Assembly (NCBI RefSeq): GCF_014698755.1
Contig: NZ_JACJTO010000027.1
Span: 1 to 62,069, forward strand
DNA: 62,069 nucleotides
Reading direction: 5' to 3'
Source: Aphanizomenon flos-aquae FACHB-1287
Lineage (GTDB): Bacteria; Cyanobacteriota; Cyanobacteriia; Cyanobacteriales; Nostocaceae
Made by a program: the position numbers and the translations under genes. Of this stretch, positions 17,795-26,915 are shown in pieces. Numbering within the stretch: the first letter of the stretch is position 1; the number at the start of each line of letters is the position of its first letter. The notes under the pieces were generated by a model that saw nothing but the letters and a program-made list of their open reading frames with translations, was not told where the DNA came from and did not search any database.

Positions 17795-18601
17795 AGTCCG
17801 TCTTCCTACTTGAATTGTTGAGATGTTTGGCTCAAGTCTCCCCTGAATTTGCCCTTTTGATTCATAACTGGCTACCAAATTACCTCTATAACGAGAACAT
17901 AGTTTGCTCGTCTAATTAATTACTCATAGGGGTTAATGAAGCCAGATTTTGTATCTATTGATGTTTGGCAAAGTTAGGCTTCATTGCTTCTTCATTAACT
18001 ATACTTTTCATAAAGATTTCAATAAGATTGTTCAGTATGAGCTTGGCAGGATTTCTTAATATTTACCTGGATATTTACTGTCATAATGTTTATTTTGGGC
18101 TATATAAATTAGTCTGAATGTTTTTGAGTAACATCTTATAGGAGATAATAGAGAATAGAAAATAACAGAGGTCAAACATTAACAAAATTGTGTTTTAAGT
18201 TTGTATTTGTAAACACTTTTGGCAGGATCTTGTGATCTAGTTAAAAAATATTGGCAAATAGGAAGTCAATCGGGCTAATAATAATATTTAATAGTTGATT
18301 TTAATTATTATTAATGAAATAATTTTAGGCTTATTTACTAAGACTTATTGAGAAAATAAATTTAAACACAATCCTGGAAATATTTGACTAATAAGCTTTT
18401 TATCTAAGTACACAATCCAAAGTTATCAATAAATAATATCATTTAAGATTTGGAAACAAGCAAAAATAAATAATATTATTTAGCAAGTCATCAAAATTTG
18501 ATAAAAAAGTTAACTTTTGTGATAAAAAAAATGAAATATCAGGCTAGTATGAATATTAAAGGATTAACTAATATCTAACTAAAATTGCTGAGGTTTTATT
18601 C
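17795..18601. other. Divergent control region between patB and fdxB
   Basis: About 800 very A+T-rich bases separating two divergent heterocyst-related genes, so it should hold both promoters and regulator sites. Two short repeats, TTGGCAGGAT at about 18044-18053 and TTTTGGCAGGATCTTG near 18220-18235, share the core TTGGCAGGAT and could be operator-like. I find no perfect NtcA box (GTA-N8-TAC); GTATTTGTAAACAC near 18204-18217 is only a partial match. No small gene is evident. Confidence 0.45.
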
Positions 18602-18895
18602 ATGGCTACATTAACAGGATTGACCTTTGGAGGTAATGCTTGGACTCCTAAATTTGCCCAAGAGATAGACAAAGATAAATGTATCGGTTGTGGCAGATGT
18701 ATGAAAGTTTGTGGTCATAAAGTTTTGGGTTTAATGCCTTTAAATGAAGAAGGTGAATTTGTAGAAGATGAAGATGAGGAAGAAGTGGAACGGAAAGTAA
18801 TGGTTGTTACTCACCCAGAAAACTGTATTGGCTGTGAAGCTTGTTCTCGGATTTGTCCCAAGAATTGTTATAGTCATGGAACATTAGATAAATAA
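18602..18895 (+). CDS. fdxB: Nif-specific ferredoxin III (2[4Fe-4S])
   Basis: A 97-residue ferredoxin of the FdxB type, an electron carrier associated with nitrogenase. It has two cluster motifs: [15 protein letters not shown] at about 26-40 (the usual final CP is CG here, typical of this family) and [15 protein letters not shown] at about 76-90. An acidic insert [16 protein letters not shown] lies between them. The N-terminus [11 protein letters not shown] is characteristic of FdxB. It is divergent from patB and 440 bases upstream of coxB, the heterocyst arrangement known from PCC 7120. Confidence 0.93.
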   Translation: MATLTGLTFGGNAWTPKFAQEIDKDKCIGCGRCMKVCGHKVLGLMPLNEEGEFVEDEDEEEVERKVMVVTHPENCIGCEACSRICPKNCYSHGTLDK

Positions 18896-19335
18896 CATTC
18901 TTGGTACTTTTCCCATGGTGTGATGCAGTGCAAAACATCGGTTATTATTCGCAAGTCAAATTAATCAGCAAGGTAATTGGAGGGGAATCTCAATATTTAC
19001 CATAAATGGTTAAAAAGTTCACGGCTAACAGAAACGTAAATCGTCAGTTGTTATTATCTAAAAAATCATACTTGCTCATATTTTTCTGCCTTTATTTGAT
19101 TTATGAACATATCAAATCTCAGATCCTCAATTTTTTCAAAAAGTTGGGGATTTTGTGGTTATCAATATAAAAAAATATGGAAGTTTACCCATTTTTTATT
19201 AGTTACAAGTTAGAACAGTAATAGTGAAAATCTAAAAAATAATCTGATCCTCAGAAAGCAATTCTGTAGCTACACAAACAAGGTCTATCTTCACAGACTA
19301 TTGTTTGATTACTATTTACACAGCAGGTAGTATTC
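18896..19335. other. Long gap upstream of coxB
   Basis: 440 A+T-rich bases between fdxB and coxB. The length suggests that cox2 has its own promoter rather than reading through from fdxB. It contains the string GTTGGGGATTTTGTGGTTAT (about 19143-19162), which recurs with one change near 57081-57100. No ORF, RNA gene or clear NtcA box is seen. Confidence 0.45.
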
Positions 19336-20271
19336 ATGCAGAAAGTTCCCGTTTCGTTATGGACACTGTTAGCTGGGATGATCATTGCCCCTATCAGTAT
19401 CTGGGTTGGACAAAATCATCATTTATTGCCGGAGGCAGCATCGCAACAAGCACCTTTGGTAGATGGTTTTTTCAATATCATGTTGACAATTGCGACTGCT
19501 CTTTTTTTAGTTGTTGAAGGCACAATTATTATTTTCTTAATTGTCTATAGACGACGCAAAGGAGATATTACCGATGGTGTACTCATCGAAGGTAACTTGA
19601 GTTTAGAAATTTTCTGGACAGCAATTCCTACGGTAATTGTGATTGTTTTAGGTATTTACAGTGTTGATGTTTATAACCAAATGGGTGGTTTTGGTGTCGG
19701 AAGTCATCCCCATCATCAATCAGCAAATATCATGAATATTAGTCAAACCGCTAATATTGGAATTGGTGAAAATCCCCAAACTAAAAATAAACCTGCTGAT
19801 TTGGTTGTAGATGTTAAAGGTATACAGTTTGCGTGGTTATTTAATTATCCTGTAAGTGGTATTTCCGCAGGAGAATTACACGTTCCTGTTGGTGCTGATG
19901 TGCAGTTGAATTTATCCGCAGATGATGTGATTCACTCTTTTTGGGTTCCCCAATTTCGTCTTAAACAAGATGCTATTCCTGGTGTTCCTACACAACTACG
20001 ATTTACAGCTACAAAACCTGGTACTTATCCAGTAGTTTGTGCAGAATTATGTGGTGGTTATCATGGTTCAATGCGAACACAAGTAATCGTCCATGAACAA
20101 CAAGATTTTGATGCTTGGATGAATGAAAACCAAATTGCTGACAATCAAGAAATGAATCATGCAGTAGCTATGAATTCTGAACACCTATCTCCATCAGAAT
20201 TTCTTGCTCCCTACACTGATAATTTAGATGTAAATCCAGCAACTCTTAAGTCATTAGTTATGAGTCATTAG
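19336..20271 (+). CDS. coxB: Cytochrome c oxidase subunit II (heterocyst-type cox2 locus)
   Basis: A 311-residue membrane-anchored subunit II. A first hydrophobic segment (about 10-24) and two transmembrane helices (about 45-70 and 92-108) precede a periplasmic/lumenal cupredoxin domain. The CuA ligands are visible: H near IHSFWVP and the CAELCGGYHGSM motif. It accepts electrons from cytochrome c6 or plastocyanin. Subunits I and III follow, giving coxBAC. In PCC 7120 the operon at this position is needed for respiratory O2 removal in heterocysts. Confidence 0.95.
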   Translation: MQKVPVSLWTLLAGMIIAPISIWVGQNHHLLPEAASQQAPLVDGFFNIMLTIATALFLVVEGTIIIFLIVYRRRKGDITDGVLIEGNLSLEIFWTAIPTVIVIVLGIYSVDVYNQMGGFGVGSHPHHQSANIMNISQTANIGIGENPQTKNKPADLVVDVKGIQFAWLFNYPVSGISAGELHVPVGADVQLNLSADDVIHSFWVPQFRLKQDAIPGVPTQLRFTATKPGTYPVVCAELCGGYHGSMRTQVIVHEQQDFDAWMNENQIADNQEMNHAVAMNSEHLSPSEFLAPYTDNLDVNPATLKSLVMSH

Positions 20272-20320
20272 TAATTATTAGCTAATCACTGAAAACTGAC
20301 AAAAGACAACTCACAAAAAT

Positions 20321-21982
20321 ATGACACAAGTAAATTTTCCAGTTAATCCCCCACCCGATGAAAGTCAATCAACAACGCGGTTGATTACCCACAATTCTCA
20401 TCCTACAGCTTGGAAATTTCGAGATTATTTCACATTTAATACTGATCACAAAGTTATTGGGATTCAATACCTGGTGACAGCGTTTCTGTTTTATTTAATT
20501 GGTGGTTTAATGGCGATCGCACTTCGCACAGAATTAGCCACACCAGATGCGGATTTTCTTGATCCTAATCTCTACAATGCCTTCATGACAAATCATGGCA
20601 CAATCATGATTTTTCTATGGATTGTTCCCAGCGCCATTGGTGGATTTGGTAACTATTTAGTTCCCTTAATGATGGGTGCTAGAGATATGGCCTTTCCTAA
20701 ATTAAATGCGATCGCTTTTTGGTTAAATCCAGTCGCGGGATTATTACTATTACTAAGCTTTGTCTTTGGTGGTTCTCAATCAGGTTGGACAGCTTATCCA
20801 CCATTAAGTTTAGTTACCGCCAATAACGCCCAAAGTTTATGGATTTTGTCCGTTGTTTTAGTCGGAACTTCTTCAATTTTAGGTTCTATTAACTTTGTCA
20901 TCACCATTTTGATGATGAAAGTTCCCAGCATGAAATGGGATCAAGTTCCTCTATTTTGTTGGGCAATTTTAGCCACTTCTATCCTGGCACTTTTATCTAC
21001 CCCAGTATTAGCAGCAGGTTTAGTTTTGCTGTTATTTGATATTAACTTCGGCACATCCTTTTTCAAACCAGATGCCGGTGGTAATGTCGTTATTTACCAA
21101 CATTTATTTTGGTTTTATTCCCACCCGGCGGTTTATTTAATGATTCTGCCGATTTTCGGAATTATGTCCGAAATTATTCCCACCCACGCCCGAAAACCCA
21201 TTTTTGGTTACAAAGCCATTGCCTTTTCCACCGTTGCTATTTGCGTCGTTGGTTTATTCGTCTGGGTTCACCATATGTTCACCAGTGGTACACCTGGATG
21301 GATGCGGATGTTCTTTACTATTTCCACACTCATAGTAGCTGTTCCTACAGGAGTAAAGATCTTCGGTTGGGTAGCAACATTATGGGGTGGAAAAATCCGT
21401 TTTACCAGCGCCATGTTATTCGCCATTGGTTTATTATCAATGTTCGTCATGGGCGGTTTAAGCGGCGTAACCATGGGAACTGCCCCCTTTGACGTTCATG
21501 TTCATGATACTTATTACGTAGTCGGTCATTTCCACTACGTTTTATTTGGTGGTTCAGTTTTTGGCATTTACGCAGGTATCTATCATTGGTTTCCCAAAAT
21601 CACCGGCAGAATGATGAACGAAACCTGGGGACGAGTTCATTTTGTACTTACATTCATTGGTACAAACCTCACATTCCTACCCATGCACAAACTGGGTTTA
21701 CAAGGAATGCCCCGCCGAGTTGCCATGTATGACCCCCAATTTACCAGCTTAAACCAGCTTTGCACCATTGGCGCAGTTCTTTTAGGTATTTCCGTGATTC
21801 CCTTCGCTTTAAACGCCATTTACAGTTGGCAAAAAGGGGAACTCGCAGGTAACAACCCCTGGGAAAGTTTAACTTTGGAATGGACAACCTCTTCCCCACC
21901 TATTATTGAAAACTGGGAAGTTTTACCTGTTGTCACCCATGGCCCCTATGACTATGGACATAATCATGATCAAAGTCAATGA
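20321..21982 (+). CDS. coxA: Cytochrome c oxidase subunit I
   Basis: A 553-residue haem-copper oxidase core with 12 predicted transmembrane helices. Key sites seen: the low-spin haem His in NHGTIMIF, the CuB His with the cross-linked Tyr in YSHPAVYLMILP, the HH pair in WVHHMFTSG, and the haem a3/a His residues in HDTYYVVGHFHYVLFGG. It reduces O2 to water and pumps protons. The gene starts 49 bases after coxB and is followed by coxC. The D/K-channel residues look normal for an A-type oxidase. Confidence 0.97.
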   Translation: MTQVNFPVNPPPDESQSTTRLITHNSHPTAWKFRDYFTFNTDHKVIGIQYLVTAFLFYLIGGLMAIALRTELATPDADFLDPNLYNAFMTNHGTIMIFLWIVPSAIGGFGNYLVPLMMGARDMAFPKLNAIAFWLNPVAGLLLLLSFVFGGSQSGWTAYPPLSLVTANNAQSLWILSVVLVGTSSILGSINFVITILMMKVPSMKWDQVPLFCWAILATSILALLSTPVLAAGLVLLLFDINFGTSFFKPDAGGNVVIYQHLFWFYSHPAVYLMILPIFGIMSEIIPTHARKPIFGYKAIAFSTVAICVVGLFVWVHHMFTSGTPGWMRMFFTISTLIVAVPTGVKIFGWVATLWGGKIRFTSAMLFAIGLLSMFVMGGLSGVTMGTAPFDVHVHDTYYVVGHFHYVLFGGSVFGIYAGIYHWFPKITGRMMNETWGRVHFVLTFIGTNLTFLPMHKLGLQGMPRRVAMYDPQFTSLNQLCTIGAVLLGISVIPFALNAIYSWQKGELAGNNPWESLTLEWTTSSPPIIENWEVLPVVTHGPYDYGHNHDQSQ

Positions 21983-22046
21983 ACTACATTCTTTTTGTCT
22001 CACACAAAGTCGCAGAGTCACAGAGAGAAATTAAGAGAAATTGGCG

Positions 22047-22113
22047 GTTGGGTTAAGCGACAGTGTCACCCAACACCTCCCAAAGTTGGGTTTCCTTATG
22101 TCAACCCAACCTA
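22047..22113. repeat. GTTGGGT-type palindromic repeat between coxA and coxC
   Basis: Two hairpins in a row: GTTGGGT ... ACCCAAC at 22047-22074 and GTTGGGT ... ACCCAAC at 22085-22110. The motif is a common dispersed palindrome in cyanobacterial genomes. Just before it (about 21997-22026) is a CACAAAGTCGCAGAGTCACAGAG-type direct repeat. These explain why the open frame before the coxC ATG is spurious. Confidence 0.7.
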
Positions 22114-22145
22114 CATCTATTCATCATTCACTAGGAAGAATAAAT

Positions 22146-22742
22146 ATGACTGCAATTACACCTAATGAACACCATGGCCACGGACATGAAGAACATCCAG
22201 ATTTACGAGTGTGGGGTTTAATCACGTTTCTCGCTTCTGAATCTTTAATGTTTGGTGGATTTTTTGCTACCTATTTGTTTTTTAAGGGGACTACCGCAGT
22301 TTGGCCACCAGCAGGAACAGATGTAGAATTATTTATCCCCGCAATTAATACTATCATCCTAGTTTCTAGTAGTTTTATCATTCACTTTGGTGATATGGCT
22401 ATTAAAAGAAATAGTCTAGGTTGGATGCGTTTTTGGTATTTTATTACCGCGATTATGGGGGCTGTATTCTTAGCTGGTCAGGTTTATGAATACATGAATT
22501 TAGGTTATGGATTTACTACCAATGTTTTCTCCAATTGCTTTTATTTAATGACGGGTTTCCACGGGTTACACGTCTTTATTGGCTTGTTATTAATTTTAGG
22601 GGTATTATGGCGTTCTTTCCGTCGTGGTCATTATTCTGCTACTAAACATACCGGCATAGAAATGGCGGAAATTTACTGGCACTTTGTTGACATTATTTGG
22701 ATTATTCTCTTCAGTTTGGTGTATCTTCTCAATATTTTGTAA
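22146..22742 (+). CDS. coxC: Cytochrome c oxidase subunit III
   Basis: A 198-residue polytopic protein with five predicted transmembrane helices, the cyanobacterial/short subunit III type. Start chosen at MTAITPNEHHGHG because AGGAAG lies seven bases before this ATG; the 35-residue upstream extension lies in palindromic repeat DNA. Features: a His-rich N-terminus (HHGHGHEEHP), WGLITFLASESLMFGGFFATY, and a C-terminal EIYWHFVDIIWIILF. It stabilises the subunit I core. Last gene of coxBAC. Confidence 0.94.
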   Translation: MTAITPNEHHGHGHEEHPDLRVWGLITFLASESLMFGGFFATYLFFKGTTAVWPPAGTDVELFIPAINTIILVSSSFIIHFGDMAIKRNSLGWMRFWYFITAIMGAVFLAGQVYEYMNLGYGFTTNVFSNCFYLMTGFHGLHVFIGLLLILGVLWRSFRRGHYSATKHTGIEMAEIYWHFVDIIWIILFSLVYLLNIL

Positions 22743-23264
22743 AAATGGGTAATGAGTAATTCTTAATCACGAATTACTCTCCTTAAATTCATCCTTACTA
22801 TTCGTCTTCTAACTATAAAATTTATTTTGCACAATTACTTGTATTAATAAATGTCAGCAATATACTTAGTATCTATGTCACAATTGCTGCTAACCTTGTT
22901 TGTTCTTTCCCAATATGTTACATTATATTTGATTAGCTTCAATGTATACCTAATTTTGTTATCATAGAGGCATCTTCCTAGATATCATATATCTATGTAT
23001 CCATGAAGAAAAATCGTAACAATAGTTATTAGTGTCAAATATCATGTAATTTAGATTAATTAATGCATTGTAATTATCTCAGGGTCAAGCTGGATAGTCA
23101 AAGACTTAATCAAACTTCTCTGATGAATTAGCTACACTAGAGATGGATACTCATTTTTCAATTCTGAGTTATTCTTGTATTTTGCCTTCATTGGCATATC
23201 AAACTAAACCAACTAAATCCAGACCAATTCACATTCCTTAACTAAAAAGCTGCCACTAATCATA
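22743..23264. other. Gene-free stretch upstream of infC
   Basis: About 520 A+T-rich bases. It should hold the infC promoter and leader. I see no small ORF with coding character and no recognisable structured leader, though a ribosomal-protein-type leader fold cannot be excluded by eye. Confidence 0.45.
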
Positions 23265-23798
23265 ATGCCTGTGATTGAGAAAAAAAGAACTCGCGATCTG
23301 CCCCAAATTAACGAACGGATTCGCTTCCCGAAAATTCGGGTAATTGACACTGATGGTGCACAACTGGGAATCATAACTCCACAGGAAGCGATACAATTAG
23401 CAGAGGAAAAGGAATTAGACCTAGTGCTAATTAGTGACAAGGCTGATCCGCCAGTATGTCGAATAATGGACTATGGAAAATATAAGTTTGAGCAGGAAAA
23501 AAAGGCGCGGGAAGCCCGGAAGAAACAGCACACGGCTGATGTGAAAGAAGTGAAAATGCGCTACAAAATAGAAGAACATGACTACAATGTGCGCGTTAAA
23601 CAAGCTGAACGCTTCCTCAAAGATGGCGATAAAGTTAAGGCTACTGTGATGTTCCGAGGTCGGGAAATTCAACACAGTGACCTGGCCGAAACGTTGCTGA
23701 AGCGTATGGCTACAGACTTAGAGCCTTTTGGGGAGCTTCAGCAAGCACCTAAGAAAGAAGGGCGAAATATGATGATGTTGATTTCACCCAAAAAATAA
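23265..23798 (+). CDS. infC: Translation initiation factor IF-3
   Basis: A 177-residue IF-3, complete: N-domain beginning [22 protein letters not shown], a lysine-rich linker ([19 protein letters not shown]) and a C-domain ending [12 protein letters not shown]. It binds the 30S subunit, keeps subunits apart and checks the start codon. The start is an ordinary ATG here, unlike the AUU of E. coli infC. No rpmI or rplT follows. A strong terminator follows at 23840. Confidence 0.97.
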   Translation: MPVIEKKRTRDLPQINERIRFPKIRVIDTDGAQLGIITPQEAIQLAEEKELDLVLISDKADPPVCRIMDYGKYKFEQEKKAREARKKQHTADVKEVKMRYKIEEHDYNVRVKQAERFLKDGDKVKATVMFRGREIQHSDLAETLLKRMATDLEPFGELQQAPKKEGRNMMMLISPKK

Positions 23799-23839
23799 TC
23801 CCGCCTAATTTGTTTTCATCCCTGATTTAAAGGACGCTT

Positions 23840-23876
23840 ACCCGTCAGAACCCCAAAAGTTTTGACGGGTTCTTTT
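23840..23876 (+). terminator. Rho-independent terminator after infC
   Basis: Stem ACCCGTCA ... TGACGGGT (eight pairs, 15-base loop) followed by TCTTTT, 41 bases after the infC stop. Confidence 0.85.
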
Positions 23877-23931
23877 CGAGGGTCTCTGTCTATCTTATGA
23901 TAATATTGACATTAAGGCATTATACATCACT

Positions 23932-24924
23932 ATGTTAACATCTGCAATTGATAATAAAAACGCAAGTGCTATCCAAGCCGCACGGGAAGGGGTGGCGGTA
24001 AGCGATCGCACTCACTGGGGACGCATACGTATTTCTGATGATGATCGCATTCGTTTTTTACACAATCAAAGCACTAATGATTTTCAATCTCTTAAATCTG
24101 GTCAGGGTTGTGATACTGTTATGGTAACATCTACCGCCCGAACGATAGATCTAGTGACTGCCTATGTGTTAGATGATGCTGTTATTTTGTTGGTTTCTCC
24201 TAACCGTTGTCAGCTACTTATGCAATGGTTAGATCGTTATATCTTCTTTGCTGACAAAGTTAAGTTAACTGACATCACAGAAGAAACCACCACTTTGAGC
24301 CTAATTGGCCCCCAAAGTCATGGGATTATAGAAAAATTGGGCGCTGGTAATTTAATTGGTCAACCTGATGGTAATCACATTTTAGTTGATGGGGTGATAG
24401 TTGCAGTAGGTAGCGGGTTAGCTATACCCGGATATACCCTGATTTTGCCCATTGCAGAAAAACAACTATTGTGGGATAAAATACTGGAATGGGGGGCTGT
24501 AGAATTGAGCGATCGCTCCTGGGAGATGTTACGAATATTACAAGGTCGTCCCACACCAGATCGGGAACTTACGGATGATTACAACCCCTTAGAAGTTGGT
24601 TTATGGCAAACAGTTTCCTTTAATAAAGGTTGTTATATCGGACAGGAAACCATTGCCAGACTTAATACATACAAAGGTGTAAAACAATACCTTTGGGGGA
24701 TTCGTCTTAGTGCTGCTGCTGAACCAGAAACATTAATTACCATTGGAGAAGAAAAGGTAGGTAAACTTACTAGCTATACAAATACCCCTGATGGTCATTT
24801 TGGACTAGGTTACATCAGGAGTAAAGCTGGTGGTGTGGGGTTAAAAGTGCAGGTTGGGGATACAGTTGGAGAAATAGTCTCTATTCCCTTTGTCTCACAC
24901 GAATACCCATTAACTAATGGCTAA
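23932..24924 (+). CDS. ygfZ: YgfZ/GcvT-type folate-binding protein
   Basis: A 330-residue member of the GcvT-like family. The signature K-G-C-Y-x-G-Q-E is present (FNKGCYIGQET, about residues 233-243), which marks YgfZ, a tetrahydrofolate-dependent helper in assembly or repair of certain Fe-S enzymes. The N-terminal half (HWGRIRISDDDRIRFLHNQSTNDF) matches the GcvT fold. Alternative: an aminomethyltransferase, but the YgfZ signature and the short length argue against it. Cytosolic; transcribed alone after the infC terminator. Confidence 0.88.
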   Translation: MLTSAIDNKNASAIQAAREGVAVSDRTHWGRIRISDDDRIRFLHNQSTNDFQSLKSGQGCDTVMVTSTARTIDLVTAYVLDDAVILLVSPNRCQLLMQWLDRYIFFADKVKLTDITEETTTLSLIGPQSHGIIEKLGAGNLIGQPDGNHILVDGVIVAVGSGLAIPGYTLILPIAEKQLLWDKILEWGAVELSDRSWEMLRILQGRPTPDRELTDDYNPLEVGLWQTVSFNKGCYIGQETIARLNTYKGVKQYLWGIRLSAAAEPETLITIGEEKVGKLTSYTNTPDGHFGLGYIRSKAGGVGLKVQVGDTVGEIVSIPFVSHEYPLTNG

Positions 24925-24931
24925 TATTCAA

Positions 24932-25522
24932 TTATCCATTTCCTTTACCTGGACACAATTCATCTAGCCAAGACGGAAAAATACTACTATTAGTAGATGA
25001 AACACGGGGAATATTTTGGACAGAAATTCCCATAGTTGTAAATCCCTTGTCTATTTGTTCCCTTTCCAGTTCTATAGGTAGCTTCATTGAAGAATGAGGG
25101 TGAATCGGTGTAGCTACTGCAATTACGGAAATACCCGTAGCCATTTTCAATAACACCTGTTTTCGTTCTTTAGATACAGGTGAATCCGTCAAGGCCATGT
25201 AAGCAGGAAAGGTGCTAATTATCTCATTTTTCGCTGTAAAGTCTTGAGATTTTGATAAATTTAACTCCTGTTCAGGATTGAAATCCAAATACAAAGCCGC
25301 TATGATTTGATCAGGATTATTATTTAAATCCAAAATGAAAGGCAAGATTTTTTTTAGCTCTGGTTCTAAAGTAGATAAAGTTGCTAAAATGTAACCAGAA
25401 GAAGGACGGCGGATACCATCGTAATCTTTCCAAATTCGCATTTTCACCAGCCAAGAGCGATTTTGTTCATAATAACTCAGCCACTTCGTTTTTAATGATT
25501 GACGTAGATGCTGAATATCCAT
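24932..25522 (-). CDS. Cyanobacterial conserved protein (probable DUF5331 family)
   Basis: A 196-residue protein of unknown function, soluble, without signal peptide or obvious catalytic motif. The first about 70 residues (LKTKWLSYYEQNRSWLVKM, GIRRPSSGYILATLS) are well-formed and, from memory, match the cyanobacterial DUF5331 family. The rest is low in structure and Pro/Ser-rich, with one hydrophobic stretch (about 126-138, MATGISVIAVATPI). Convergent with the ygfZ-like gene, with 7 bases between the stops. Confidence 0.7.
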   Translation of the reverse strand: MDIQHLRQSLKTKWLSYYEQNRSWLVKMRIWKDYDGIRRPSSGYILATLSTLEPELKKILPFILDLNNNPDQIIAALYLDFNPEQELNLSKSQDFTAKNEIISTFPAYMALTDSPVSKERKQVLLKMATGISVIAVATPIHPHSSMKLPIELEREQIDKGFTTMGISVQNIPRVSSTNSSIFPSWLDELCPGKGNG

Positions 25523-25568
25523 TCATTCCCTCGCTTCTTATTTTGCACCAAATTACGGAATTTAAGTA

Positions 25569-25627
25569 GATTAACACAATAAAACCAAACTGTGTAAAGA
25601 AAAGTAAAATGAAAACTTCTTGACTCT
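25569..25627. repeat. Dispersed ~60-bp repeat, copy 1
   Basis: Shares ACAATAAAACCAAACT, GTAAAGAAA and GAAAACTTCTTGACTCTT in the same order and spacing with 54856-54917. About 80-85% identical by eye; no ORF. Confidence 0.6.
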
Positions 25628-25854
25628 TCTCTCTTGCCTATTTCCTAATGAAACTGATAATAAAGCATTTTCTTGACCCTTTTACCATTTCATAAGACCT
25701 CGCGGTAAGTGGGAAACGACACGGGGGGTTTTAACCGCTGTAGTTTTTGGTGCATCTTGACAGCCTCCATATTTTTCGCTAGGATAGTCCCATGGTCAGA
25801 AAAAGTAAGCACAATGCTTTCAGCGGAGTGTCTAGTGGCTGTTTGTTACAGCCT

Positions 25855-25901
25855 TTAAGAGTGAAAATCTCTTAAGAATCTCAGCAGCTAAAGCCGCTGA
25901 G
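25855..25901 (-). terminator. Paired hairpins downstream of the cysteine synthase gene
   Basis: On the minus strand, just after the stop at 25911: hairpin CTCAGC ... GCTGAG (25880-25901), then hairpin CTTAAGAG ... CTCTTAAG-type (about 25855-25875). The T-tract is weak, so termination is plausible but not certain. Confidence 0.4.
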
Positions 25902-25910
25902 AGTGTCAAT

Positions 25911-26894
25911 CTAACTGATTATCAATCCTTTACTTGCTAACCATTCACTATTAAATATTCGTGATTGATAGCGAGAACCACTGTCACACAAGATAGTTAC
26001 AATAGTATGTCCTGCTCCCAATTGTTTAGCTAAAGCCACAGCCGCGGCTACATTAATTCCCGTTGAACCGCCCATTAATAAACCATCTTTTCTTAATAGC
26101 TGATAAACTACACGCAAGGCTTCTGAATCATCAATTTGGATAGCGTCATCAATAGGTGCACCTTCCATATTGGCGGTAATGCGACTATTACCAATCCCTT
26201 CAGTAATAGAATTACCTTCTATTTTGATTTCACCGGTTTTGATATAGCTGTATAGTCCACTACCCAAGGGATCAGCAACAATACATTTTACGCCGGGATT
26301 TTGTTCTTTTAGGTACATTGCTACACCAGCATAAGTACCACCCGTACCAGTAGAGGCCACCCAGCCATCAATTTTACCATCGGTTTGTTGCCAAATCTCT
26401 TTACCTGTGGTTTCATAATGGGCAACACGATTGGCTAAATTATCAAACTGATTAGCCCAAATGGCATTTTCCATTTCTGCTGCAATTCTACCAGATAGTT
26501 TGACGTAATTATTAGGATCTTTGTAAGGTACGGCAGGAACGGGACGAACTTCAGCGCCCAAGGTAGTCAAAGCATCTATTTTTTCTTGAGATTGGGTGTT
26601 GGGAATAAAAATCAAACATTTGTAACCTTTGACATTGCAAATATGCGCTAGTCCAATTCCCGTATTTCCCGCAGTTCCTTCAACTACTGTACCACCGGGT
26701 TTGAGCAGTCCTTTTTTTTCTGCATCTTCGATAATGTACAGCGCTGCACGATCTTTTACCGAACCTCCAGGGTTAAGAAATTCGGCTTTGGCCAAGATTT
26801 CACAACCTGTTTCTTCGCTAAAACTGTTTAGACGAATTAATGGGGTGTTACCAATTGTACCAACAAATCCATTTTTGATATCCATTTTGCACAT
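25911..26894 (-). CDS. cysK: Cysteine synthase A family PLP enzyme (O-acetylserine sulfhydrylase)
   Basis: A 327-residue fold-type II PLP enzyme. The PLP lysine is in [11 protein letters not shown] (about residue 47), the substrate loop [12 protein letters not shown] (about 72-83), and the phosphate-binding glycine loop [10 protein letters not shown] (about 181-190). It would condense O-acetylserine and sulfide to cysteine. The EGTAGNTG loop differs slightly from the canonical E-x-TSGNTG, and cystathionine-beta-synthase-type or related enzymes share this, so exact substrate is less certain. A second Met is four residues in. It starts 21 bases after the ABC ATPase gene and is probably co-transcribed. 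Confidence 0.9.
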   Translation of the reverse strand: MCKMDIKNGFVGTIGNTPLIRLNSFSEETGCEILAKAEFLNPGGSVKDRAALYIIEDAEKKGLLKPGGTVVEGTAGNTGIGLAHICNVKGYKCLIFIPNTQSQEKIDALTTLGAEVRPVPAVPYKDPNNYVKLSGRIAAEMENAIWANQFDNLANRVAHYETTGKEIWQQTDGKIDGWVASTGTGGTYAGVAMYLKEQNPGVKCIVADPLGSGLYSYIKTGEIKIEGNSITEGIGNSRITANMEGAPIDDAIQIDDSEALRVVYQLLRKDGLLMGGSTGINVAAAVALAKQLGAGHTIVTILCDSGSRYQSRIFNSEWLASKGLIIS

Positions 26895-26915
26895 ACCTGA
26901 GTGTTTACAATTATT

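Larger units (their letters stand above)
25523..25910. other. Intergenic region with a dispersed repeat and hairpins
   Basis: Holds a roughly 60-base repeat (about 25569-25627) that also occurs at 54856-54917, then a GC-richer stretch (about 25695-25775: CTCGCGGTAAGTGGGAAACG, CACGGGGGGTTTT) of unknown nature that could be a decayed element or a small RNA. At the right are two hairpins described separately. No coding frame is credible. Confidence 0.5.

Noticed and set aside
23265-23798. AUU start and infC-rpmI-rplT operon
   Set aside because: infC has a normal ATG and is followed by a terminator and a ygfZ-like gene, so the E. coli arrangement does not apply.
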